Shown: piece after piece, positions 1 through 6,728 of the stretch | Numbering within the stretch: position 1 is the stretch's first letter | Layout: every line of letters begins with the position of its first letter | Source of the DNA: CAZVEV01 sp964625865 | GTDB lineage: Bacteria > Planctomycetota > Phycisphaerae > SM23-33 | Direction: 5' to 3' | Assembly: GCA_964625865.1 (NCBI GenBank) | Contig: CAZVEV010000067.1 | Location: 1-22,832, forward strand | DNA length: 22,832 nucleotides | Program-made: the position numbers and the translations under genes | The notes under the pieces: generated by a model | Told to the model about the DNA's origin: nothing | What the model saw: the letters and a program-made list of their open reading frames with translations, nothing else | Database searches by the model: none

Positions 1-55
1 CGCATCAAGCTCAAGCGACTATACCCGACTATTCAAAGCTGACGGCACACTAGCG

Positions 56-403
56 ATGAAACGCCTGCTGTTGACATCCATCATCGCCGCCGCGCTGATT
101 GCCCCCGGCTGCGTGCCCTACAACGCCCCGGTCGTGCCGCCCCGCGGGTTGATCAGCCACTACAAGGCCCCGCTGACGACGGACTTCGATGCGACGGAGA
201 TCGGCACGAAGACCGGTACCGTTTCGACCAGTTATCTTCGGATACCGACGCCGTGGGTGGACCTGGACTTCGCGTGGGACGAGGCGGACGTGGCGGCCGC
301 CGCCCGTAACGGCGGGATCACGACCGTGACCTGCGTCGACTACGAGTACCTGAGCATCCTGGGCATCGTGGGCACGTTCACCGTAATCGCGCACGGCAAC
401 TGA
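56..403 (+). CDS. Small TRL-like lipoprotein
   Basis: The product is 115 residues. A typical lipoprotein signal opens it: Lys-Arg at 2-3, a hydrophobic stretch at 4-16 and a lipobox-like APGC with the lipidated Cys at 19. The mature part matches the TRL-like family pattern as I know it: a GLI..Y.APL motif near residues 31-40, a short acidic stretch before AAARNGGI, then a V-D-Y-x-Y-LSILGIVGTFTV ending with an alternating hydrophobic strand. The family occurs as small envelope lipoproteins in many Gram-negative bacteria and has no well-defined biochemical role. No clear Shine-Dalgarno precedes the ATG; the signal peptide is the main argument for this start. The gene converges with the next one, leaving 15 bases between stops, so they are not co-transcribed. 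Confidence 0.8.
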   Translation: MKRLLLTSIIAAALIAPGCVPYNAPVVPPRGLISHYKAPLTTDFDATEIGTKTGTVSTSYLRIPTPWVDLDFAWDEADVAAAARNGGITTVTCVDYEYLSILGIVGTFTVIAHGN

Positions 404-418
404 GGGTCGCCCGTGCGG

Positions 419-1159
419 CTACCCGATGGCGCGGACGGCCTGGACGCATTGGGTCAGGGCCGGGACGGGGTTCTCCGCGTCGGCTTCGTATTCGAGCACG
501 ACGTACCCGTCGAAGTTGACCGCCGCCAAGGCGCCCGCCAACTTGACCAGGTCCAGGTTGCCCGTGCCGACCACCACGTCGCTGTGGTGCCCGGCTGAAT
601 CGAACGTGAAGTCCTTGATGTGCACGCCGTAGAGCCGCTGGCCGAACCGTTCGATCATCGCGATGGGGTCTTCGTGCGAGTGCAGCGCCCAGGCGGTGTC
701 GAGGCACAGCCCGATCCGCTCACCCGTCTGGGCGAAGACCCACTCGAGCGCCTGCGACGAGCCCAGCCAGTGACGCCCGCCGTGATTGTGGATTGCGAGT
801 TTCACGTCGTACTCGTCGGCGAGTTTTTCGGCCAGGGCGAAGCTGCCCGGGACGCCGTGCGGCTTGAAGTCGATGCTCATGAACTTAGCGCCGGCGATGC
901 GAAGGAACTCGAACAGGTTCCGCTCGGCCGCCTCGTCGCCGGACAGGCCGTTGACGCCGATGCTGACGATCTCGACGCCCGCATCGCGGTAGGTCGCGAC
1001 GGCCTCTTCGAACGACGCGGGGTCCTGGAAGTCCACCTGGATGCCGCAGATCTCGATCTTCGCCAGCCCGCACTCGGTGACCAGCGAGGCGGTCTTTGCG
1101 TTGTCGGTGAAGTTGCGGAAGCAGAAGCTCTGCACGCCCATGTCCTGTCCGATGTTCAT
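419..1159 (-). CDS. Sugar phosphate isomerase/epimerase-like TIM barrel
   Basis: The product is 246 residues and belongs to the xylose-isomerase-like TIM-barrel superfamily (AP endonuclease 2 fold). Metal-site strands are recognisable: IHNHGG at 123-128, CLDTAW with Asp154, GVHIKDF with His180 and VLEYE with Glu223. Family members isomerise or epimerise sugars or inositol derivatives using a divalent metal; the substrate cannot be read from sequence. The frame stays open upstream to 1525. I start at the ATG at 1159 because AAGGAC lies just upstream and the fold begins here (MGVQSFCFRN); the extra N-terminal stretch would be low-complexity Arg/Pro-rich and would overlap the divergent gene at 1325. 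There is no signal peptide, so it is cytosolic, unlike its distant relative at 2260. Confidence 0.85.
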   Translation of the reverse strand: MNIGQDMGVQSFCFRNFTDNAKTASLVTECGLAKIEICGIQVDFQDPASFEEAVATYRDAGVEIVSIGVNGLSGDEAAERNLFEFLRIAGAKFMSIDFKPHGVPGSFALAEKLADEYDVKLAIHNHGGRHWLGSSQALEWVFAQTGERIGLCLDTAWALHSHEDPIAMIERFGQRLYGVHIKDFTFDSAGHHSDVVVGTGNLDLVKLAGALAAVNFDGYVVLEYEADAENPVPALTQCVQAVRAIG

Positions 1160-1260
1160 GCGCTGATCGTCCTTTCGGTGTTTCGTGTCCAGCGTTACGG
1201 TGCGTGCGACTCTACCAGGGGGCGACGCCAATGCAAGCCTGATGTGGACTCCGTTGCGGC

Positions 1261-1310
1261 GGGGGGGGGCAGGGGGTAGCATGCCGGTGGAAGGTGGTCG
1301 GGGGCGGAGG
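1261..1310 (+). other. G-tract cluster in a divergent intergenic region
   Basis: Between the divergent starts at 1159 and 1325 the plus strand carries G9, G5, then further G3-G5 runs within about 50 bases. The pattern could form a G-quadruplex upstream of the 1325 gene. The end of the region overlaps the purine-rich ribosome binding site GGAGGGAAAGGAC. This is a sequence observation only; function is not shown. Confidence 0.4.
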
Positions 1311-1324
1311 GAAAGGACAGTGCT

Positions 1325-2182
1325 ATGACGCGATGCAACGGTCGTGTGGTCGTGGCGGCGGTCTTGGCGGCGGGGTTGCTGTCGTCGGGCGGATGCGGGA
1401 TTGAGGACCAGTTGCTGACGACCGACACCAAACCGATATACTGCGAGCTGCGCGGGCGTGCGAGCCTTGATCCGGTCGTCTATCGGGCCAAACTGGGCGA
1501 CCGGATCAAGACCACGCCGGTTCATCCCGCCGACGCGGGCTTCCTGGTCGGCGCGACGTCAACCCAGCCGGACCAGTGCTTCTTCAACTGGGACGAGCCC
1601 GACGACGATTACGGCCACGAGCACGATCATCACGATCGGTACCACCGCGGGCAGGGGAAGGTCAATTTCGCCCCGATGGCCGGGCTGTTTCTGGGAGCGG
1701 GGACCGACGTGATGAAGGTCTATGCCGGCACGTCGGTTCGGGTCAATCCGATCCACTGGGCCGACGGGTATCGTGAGGGGATTTACAGCATCCGCAAGCA
1801 GGTCTCCGACGTTCGCGACGACGCCAACGCGTCGTTCGTCTTCTCGCAGGTCCGTCCCGGCGCGATGTCGCTGGTTCCGGCAGCCGGCCTGCGAGTGGCG
1901 ATCGACAGGTGGATGTTCCAGGGCGAGGTGGGCTTCCCGCTTCAGAAATGGTATGTGCGGTCGGGGCACGACAGGTTCGGGCGCTGGCAGACCGTCCGGC
2001 GGGACGACTGGACGGGGTTCGGCATGCGCTACTCGGGGACCATCGGGTGGGAGATGGACGAAGACGGTTCGGGCTTCTTCGCGACGGTGTCTTACGAGGA
2101 CTTCCCCCGCGTCAAGTTCGCCGGGCAGCGGGCCCACGTCAGTGGCGTCGGCGCGTTGCTGGGGATCATGTTCCGGTGGTAA
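1325..2182 (+). CDS. Putative outer-membrane lipoprotein or small beta-barrel
   Basis: The product is 285 residues and I do not recognise a named family. It starts with a signal peptide (hydrophobic 8-19) and a GGC lipobox-like site with Cys24. A mixed acidic/His segment at 93-108 (Asp, Glu and His, DDDYGHEHDHHD) could bind metal. From about residue 112 on there are alternating amphipathic stretches with many aromatic residues and Gly, such as FAPMAGLFLGAG, LRVAIDRWMFQGEVGF and a terminal GVGALLGIMFRW. Ending in an aromatic residue is typical of outer-membrane barrels. A strong Shine-Dalgarno (AAGGAC, 1313-1318) sits 6 bases from the ATG. An outer-membrane or periplasm-facing role is inferred from the signal and strand pattern; a purely soluble lipoprotein is possible. 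Confidence 0.65.
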   Translation: MTRCNGRVVVAAVLAAGLLSSGGCGIEDQLLTTDTKPIYCELRGRASLDPVVYRAKLGDRIKTTPVHPADAGFLVGATSTQPDQCFFNWDEPDDDYGHEHDHHDRYHRGQGKVNFAPMAGLFLGAGTDVMKVYAGTSVRVNPIHWADGYREGIYSIRKQVSDVRDDANASFVFSQVRPGAMSLVPAAGLRVAIDRWMFQGEVGFPLQKWYVRSGHDRFGRWQTVRRDDWTGFGMRYSGTIGWEMDEDGSGFFATVSYEDFPRVKFAGQRAHVSGVGALLGIMFRW

Positions 2183-2259
2183 GGCATGCCCCCCGTCTCT
2201 TGACCTCGCGCCGGAACTGTGGGATTCTCCAGAGGTTCTATATGTACAGGAGACCCCTC

Positions 2260-3171
2260 ATGACTGATGACAGACTCACACGGCGCCAGTTCACGCGGCG
2301 CGGGGCGGTTATTGCCGCCGCCGTCGCCGCCGGCAGGGCGGGACACCTTGCGGCCAAGGACGTCCCCGCCCGGCCTCGGTGGAAGATGAAGCTGTCGACC
2401 TCGTCGATCCAGTACTCGAAGCTGCCGATCGAGACCGCCTGCGAGCGGATCGCGGCGCTCGGTTTCGAGGCGATCGACATCTGGTCGCCCCACGCGAACT
2501 GTCCCCACCTGGACGACGTGCAGAAGCGCCTGGGCGGGGCGGGGCTGAAGAAGCTGCTGGCGGCTCACAAGCTCAAGCTGTTCAGCTTCTCGGTGTACCG
2601 GGGCGGCTATCGCAAGTATGCCAAGCTACTCGGCGAGTCCGGCGGCGGCGTGGCGGTGCGGGGCTCGTCCAAACGGGTCAAGCCGGCCGAGGTGACGGCG
2701 AAGATGAAGGCGTTCCTCGAGAGCATGAAGGGCGAAGCGGACCTTGCCGGGGAACTGAACTCATACATCGCCATCGAGAACCATGGCGGGGCCTTGCTGA
2801 ACAGCCTGGACTCGTTCAAGGCGTTCGTGGACCTGAACAAACACCCGCGGCTGGGCATCGCCCTGGCGCCGTATCATCTCCAGGGGATCAAGGCGTCCGT
2901 GCCGAAGGCCATCGAGATCAGCGGCAAGCAGTTGCTGTTCTTCTACGCGTGGCAGCGGGCCAAGGGCACGGCGCAGTTGCCCGGCATCGGCAAGACCGAC
3001 TGCACCCCGTGGATCGCCGCGCTGGCCAAGGCCGACTACCAGGGCTGCGTCAACCCGTTCATGCACCATGAGCCGGCGCCCGATGAGATGTCGGCCGCCC
3101 TGGCCACGTCGCGCAAGTACCTTCTTGACTGCTACAAGAAAGCCGTCGGACCCACGGGAGCACCGTCCTGA
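2260..3171 (+). CDS. Tat-exported sugar isomerase-like TIM barrel, degenerate metal site
   Basis: The product is 303 residues. TRRQFTR at 7-13 followed by a hydrophobic stretch at 15-25 is a twin-arginine signal, so export of a folded protein is expected. The rest is a xylose-isomerase-like TIM barrel, as in the 419-1159 gene. The strand-5 Glu is kept (AIENHGG, Glu173), but the usual CLDT Asp is replaced in ALAPYH (Ala204), the usual V-H-x-K-D His is replaced in FFYAWQ (228-232), and the last ligand strand reads VNPFMHHEP. Many planctomycete proteins share this variant from memory, so it is likely a subfamily rather than decay. I start at 2260 because AGGAGA lies 7 bases upstream; an in-frame ATG at 2242 is the alternative. 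Its stop overlaps the next ATG by one base, so the two genes are translationally coupled. Confidence 0.8.
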   Translation: MTDDRLTRRQFTRRGAVIAAAVAAGRAGHLAAKDVPARPRWKMKLSTSSIQYSKLPIETACERIAALGFEAIDIWSPHANCPHLDDVQKRLGGAGLKKLLAAHKLKLFSFSVYRGGYRKYAKLLGESGGGVAVRGSSKRVKPAEVTAKMKAFLESMKGEADLAGELNSYIAIENHGGALLNSLDSFKAFVDLNKHPRLGIALAPYHLQGIKASVPKAIEISGKQLLFFYAWQRAKGTAQLPGIGKTDCTPWIAALAKADYQGCVNPFMHHEPAPDEMSAALATSRKYLLDCYKKAVGPTGAPS

Positions 3172-4412
3172 TGAAGAAGCGATTGTCACGAGCGTTCTGT
3201 TTCGCCCTGGTGCTTGCCGGCCTGATCGCTGCATCGGCCGGCGCCCAGGAGTGGACGCGGTTCCGCGGGCCGGACGGTACGGGCATCGGGACTGCCGACG
3301 GGATCCCCGCCAAGATCACCACCGCCCACTACGAGTGGAAAGTCGCCCTGCCCGGGGCGGGGCATTCCTCGCCCGTGCTGTGGGGCAGGAAGATCTTCCT
3401 CACCTGTGAGGGCCCGAGCAGGGGGTCGCGCCAGGTTGTCTGCCTGTCGGCCGACGGCGGGAAAGTCCTGTGGACGTGGCGCGATCGCTTCATGAGCTAC
3501 CGAAGCAACCGCCTGAACAGCTTCGCCGCCTCCACGCCTGCCGTCGACGCCCGGCGCATCTACCTGACATGGGTTTCCGGCACCAAGACGCTTGTCCTGG
3601 CGCTGGACCACTCGGGCAAGAAGGTCTGGCAGCGCGAGCTGAGCGACTTTGCCGCCAGGCACGGGGCGGGCACCTCGCCGATCGTCTTCGACGGCGTCGT
3701 GCTGGTGGGCAACGACCACGCGGGCCGAAAGAGCCTGCTGGTCGGCCTGGACCCGGAAACCGGCAAGACGCGATGGTCCATTGCTCGCCCAAGCGGCCCC
3801 ACCTCGTATATGACGCCGACGATCTACCGGCCCAAGGGCAAGCCTGCCGAGGTGATCTTCGCCAGTTGCGCCCGGGGCGTCACCAGCGTGGACCCGGCCA
3901 GCGGGAAAATCAACTGGTCCGTGTCCTGCAACTTCAGCCTCAAGGTCGTCGCCTCCCCCGTGGTTGCCGGCGGGATGATCTACGTCTCGACGGGCAGGGG
4001 CGGCGGCAGGGAGTCGGCCGTCATCAGGCCTCCGGTGGCGGGCAAGCCTGCGGCGCTGGCGTTCAGGCTCGACAAGGAAGTGCCCTACGTCCCGACCCCC
4101 ATCGCCGTCGGCGACTATGTGTACGTGTTGAACGACAACGGCACGCTGACGTGCATCGCCGCGGCCACTGGGAAGCGCGTCTGGCGCGAGAAGCTCAGCG
4201 GCGTGTTTTACCCCTCGCCGGTCTGCATCGACAAGCGGATCTACTTCATCAACAACAAGGGCGAGATGACCGTCATCCAGGCCGGGACCACGTTCAAGAA
4301 ACTCGCGACGGCCACGCTGCCTGAGCGCACGCAGGCCACCCCCGCGATAGCCAACGGCCGCATGTACATCCGCACGCGAAGTCACCTGATCTGCGTGGGA
4401 CCGGGCAGGTAG
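3171..4412 (+). CDS. Exported PQQ-like beta-propeller protein
   Basis: The product is 413 residues. A Sec signal peptide spans about 1-25 (MKKRLSR, hydrophobic core, cut after AGA). The mature protein opens with EWTRFRGPDGTGI, a motif I associate with planctomycete PQQ-like propellers. Repeated blades follow, each with a SPV/TPA..xG.ViY strand and a D..tGk..W turn: GGKVLWTW, SGKKVWQR, TGKTRWSI, SGKINWSV and TGKRVWRE. The repeats resemble BamB-like and quinoprotein dehydrogenase propellers, but I see no catalytic dehydrogenase partner or haem motif, so it is more likely a structural or sugar-binding propeller than an enzyme. The start codon overlaps the TGA of the upstream TIM-barrel gene (TGATG), implying coordinated synthesis of two exported proteins. 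Confidence 0.85.
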   Translation: MKKRLSRAFCFALVLAGLIAASAGAQEWTRFRGPDGTGIGTADGIPAKITTAHYEWKVALPGAGHSSPVLWGRKIFLTCEGPSRGSRQVVCLSADGGKVLWTWRDRFMSYRSNRLNSFAASTPAVDARRIYLTWVSGTKTLVLALDHSGKKVWQRELSDFAARHGAGTSPIVFDGVVLVGNDHAGRKSLLVGLDPETGKTRWSIARPSGPTSYMTPTIYRPKGKPAEVIFASCARGVTSVDPASGKINWSVSCNFSLKVVASPVVAGGMIYVSTGRGGGRESAVIRPPVAGKPAALAFRLDKEVPYVPTPIAVGDYVYVLNDNGTLTCIAAATGKRVWREKLSGVFYPSPVCIDKRIYFINNKGEMTVIQAGTTFKKLATATLPERTQATPAIANGRMYIRTRSHLICVGPGR

Positions 4413-4452
4413 GTCTGGCGTGGGGGAACGTGACGGCTCGGGGCATACGGCA

Positions 4453-6663
4453 ATGATGACACGGGCTTTGGGACGACTGATATCGCCGGCTCTGGCGATC
4501 GCGCTGGTCGGCGCGTCTGCGGGTGTGGCCGCGCCGGAAGCGCGGCCGGCGGATCTGGCGCGAGTAGCCGCCCTGGCCCGCGACGGAAGCAAGGAGGCCC
4601 TGGCCGCCCTGGGGACGATCCTGTTTAAGGGGCATGACGCGGCCCGGCAGGCGGCGCTGGATGCCTTGATCGAGGCAGGGGAGACCGGCGGAATGGAGGT
4701 GCTGGGCGACTTCCTGTGGAAGGGCGGCTGGGTCTGGCGGATCAAGGTGATCGAGGCGCTGCAGGAGTGGGGCTCGCCCAAGGCGATTCCGGTGTTGGAG
4801 ATCGCCGTGAAGGATCCCGAACTGCGCGTACGCCAGCGCGGCCGCGTGGCGCTGGCGGCGATCAGGCGGAAGATGGCCCAAGCCAAGGAGGCCGCCGCGC
4901 AGAAGCGTCTCAAGGCGGTGATGGCGCTGCTCGACGCGAAGGATGCGAACGCCGAGGCCAAGCTCGCCCGGGCGGGAACCGACGAGGACCCCCGGGTCCG
5001 TGCGATGGCGGCCCTGGTGCTCGGGCGGTTGAACACCGCCGGCGCCCGGGACATCCTCAAGACGATTCACGTCGACAAGGACCAGCACGTCCAGGCGGCC
5101 GTCACGTGGATGAAGATGCGACTGGCCGGGCAGCAGGTCACGCTGGCCAGCACGCAACTCGCAGACAGACTCCGCACCCCCGTGGCCCTGCCTGTCGGTA
5201 AGGAACGAACCGCGATGCCCGTCGCCGACTGCCTGCTCCGGTGCGTCAAGGCCTGCGGCGCCAGCATCCATGTCCAGTGGGACGCGCTCAAGCCGTTCGG
5301 CGTCGATCGCTCGCTGACCGTCAGGGGCTTCAGCGGCCAGAGCGTCACTGCCGCACTGGACAGCATCGTCGTGGCGATGAAGAATCCGCGGATCGACTGG
5401 AAGGCCGAGCATGACGTCATCCTCATCTCGACCGTCGACAACCTCATCCGCTGGCGGCTGCACCGTTTTGACATGCCCATGGACGACATCGACTCCACGC
5501 CGCAGGCCACCCGGTCAGTCAGGATCAGGATGGCCCTGAACTCGCCGAAGCAGACGTTCAAGGGCGTCCGGTTCGGCCAGGTCGTCGAGTTCCTCCGCGA
5601 GGCCGCCAACGCCGACGTCTACATCCGCAGACGACCCGGGCTTGGCGACGCCCTCGCCTACGAGACGAAGATGAGCGCCCATGGGGCCGAGACCTCGGTG
5701 GCCGGCATGCTCGACCGCCTGCTTCGGAACCAGCCCGGATGGCCCTGGGTCTCACCGGCAGCCTACACGGTTGTCGACGGCGTGGTCGTTATCTCCTCAC
5801 CGCGGGACCTGACCGCCTGGAAGACGAGGCAGCGTCCCGAAGGCCTCAGCACGGTCGAGGCGATGATTGTGGAGGAGATCCGGGCCGCCGGGCTGATGGA
5901 CATGGGGCACTCGCTGGAAGGGGGCATGCTGGGGGAGGGCATGCTCGCGTACAAGGCCAAGCGGGGCGGCATCGGCTGGCTGATCGCCACCGATCGGCCG
6001 ACCACGACCGCCAACGTCCTCGGGGCCCTGGATCCCGCCAAGCGACGGAGGCTTTGCACGAACGGGGTGTTCTGGTCCATGGTCGCCGGGCGACGCAAGA
6101 TGGCCCGGGTGTTCCTCGCCGGCGGGGCCGAGATCAACGCCGAATGGACCTACTACGGGTCCGACAGCGACGAACCGTTCGCATGGATCAAGAAGCACGG
6201 GGGCCTGCCCGCGCTGCACATCGCGGCCAGGACGGGGGATCCGGAGTTCGTGGGCATGATGATCCGCGCCGGCGCCAAGCCGGACATCATGGACGAGTCG
6301 GTGGGCACGGCGCTGCACGTGGCGGTCGAGCGGGGCTCCTACATGGCCGCCGCCGCCCTTGTCGTCGGCGGTGCAAGTGTTGATATCTCATGCAAAGGCA
6401 CGCGCCCGCTGCACCTGGCGGCTGAGGGCGGCCACAAGAAGATCGTCGCCCTCCTGCTGGACAAAGGCGCCCGTGCCGACTCGCCGTCGCCGGGCGGCAC
6501 GCCCGCCCAACGCGCCGGCGCCGCGGTGAAGCGACGGGAGAAGGAGCTTAAGGACGCGGTGGGTAAGCGAGTAGGCGAACTCCGGAAGCGCATCGCGGTG
6601 TTTCGCGAGATTGTCACGATGTTCGAGACGAACGACGAGCGTCGGGCGGTGCCCGACCGCTAA
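4453..6663 (+). CDS. Exported HEAT, STN-like and ankyrin-repeat protein
   Basis: From the ATG chosen here the product is 736 residues. A signal peptide (MMTRALG, hydrophobic 9-22, AxA-type end near 27) is followed by HEAT-like helical repeats at about 34-224. Next come two segments of about 95 residues (about 240-335 and 355-450) with the pattern of secretin N / STN-like domains: a strand, V..CL..CVKACGASIHVQWDAL, a second strand, a helix, then DVILIST or VVVISS. A further conserved-looking stretch precedes ankyrin repeats at about 537-680 (LPALHIAARTGD, TALHVAVERGS, RPLHLAAEGGH). The C-terminus is a charged helix, likely coiled coil. No enzyme motif is visible; a scaffold in the periplasm is inferred. 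The frame is open to a GTG at 4420, but ATG 4453 gives a much better signal peptide. It lies 40 bases after the PQQ gene and may share its transcript. Confidence 0.75.
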   Translation: MMTRALGRLISPALAIALVGASAGVAAPEARPADLARVAALARDGSKEALAALGTILFKGHDAARQAALDALIEAGETGGMEVLGDFLWKGGWVWRIKVIEALQEWGSPKAIPVLEIAVKDPELRVRQRGRVALAAIRRKMAQAKEAAAQKRLKAVMALLDAKDANAEAKLARAGTDEDPRVRAMAALVLGRLNTAGARDILKTIHVDKDQHVQAAVTWMKMRLAGQQVTLASTQLADRLRTPVALPVGKERTAMPVADCLLRCVKACGASIHVQWDALKPFGVDRSLTVRGFSGQSVTAALDSIVVAMKNPRIDWKAEHDVILISTVDNLIRWRLHRFDMPMDDIDSTPQATRSVRIRMALNSPKQTFKGVRFGQVVEFLREAANADVYIRRRPGLGDALAYETKMSAHGAETSVAGMLDRLLRNQPGWPWVSPAAYTVVDGVVVISSPRDLTAWKTRQRPEGLSTVEAMIVEEIRAAGLMDMGHSLEGGMLGEGMLAYKAKRGGIGWLIATDRPTTTANVLGALDPAKRRRLCTNGVFWSMVAGRRKMARVFLAGGAEINAEWTYYGSDSDEPFAWIKKHGGLPALHIAARTGDPEFVGMMIRAGAKPDIMDESVGTALHVAVERGSYMAAAALVVGGASVDISCKGTRPLHLAAEGGHKKIVALLLDKGARADSPSPGGTPAQRAGAAVKRREKELKDAVGKRVGELRKRIAVFREIVTMFETNDERRAVPDR

Positions 6664-6686
6664 ACGGTGGGCTGCGCGCACTGTTT

Positions 6687-6728
6687 TAGCGGCGGGGCAT
6701 CGCCCCGCGCGGGTTCCGCCCGCCGCTA
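6687..6728. repeat. Cloverleaf-like palindrome between convergent genes
   Basis: The outer arms TAGC (6687-6690) and GCTA (6725-6728) enclose two hairpins: GCGGGGC/GCCCCGC with loop ATC (6692-6708) and GCGGG/CCCGC (6709-6723). The whole 42-nt unit could fold as a three-way junction in DNA or RNA. Its right end supplies the TAG stop (minus strand) of the CoA-transferase gene. There is no U-run after the stems on either strand, so a classical Rho-independent terminator is not clear; an REP-like repeat is an equal possibility. Confidence 0.65.

Noticed and set aside
4420..4452. GTG start for the HEAT/ankyrin gene
   Set aside because: It would put 11 polar residues ahead of an otherwise standard signal peptide beginning at ATG 4453.
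3186..5060. Long reverse-strand open frame of 624 codons
   Set aside because: It lies opposite the PQQ-like and HEAT/ankyrin genes, has no recognisable domain and is Arg/Ala/Pro-rich, as expected from antisense of GC-rich codons.
6687..6728. Rho-independent terminator
   Set aside because: The stems are strong, but no U-run follows on either strand; TTTT precedes the element. I list it as a palindromic repeat.
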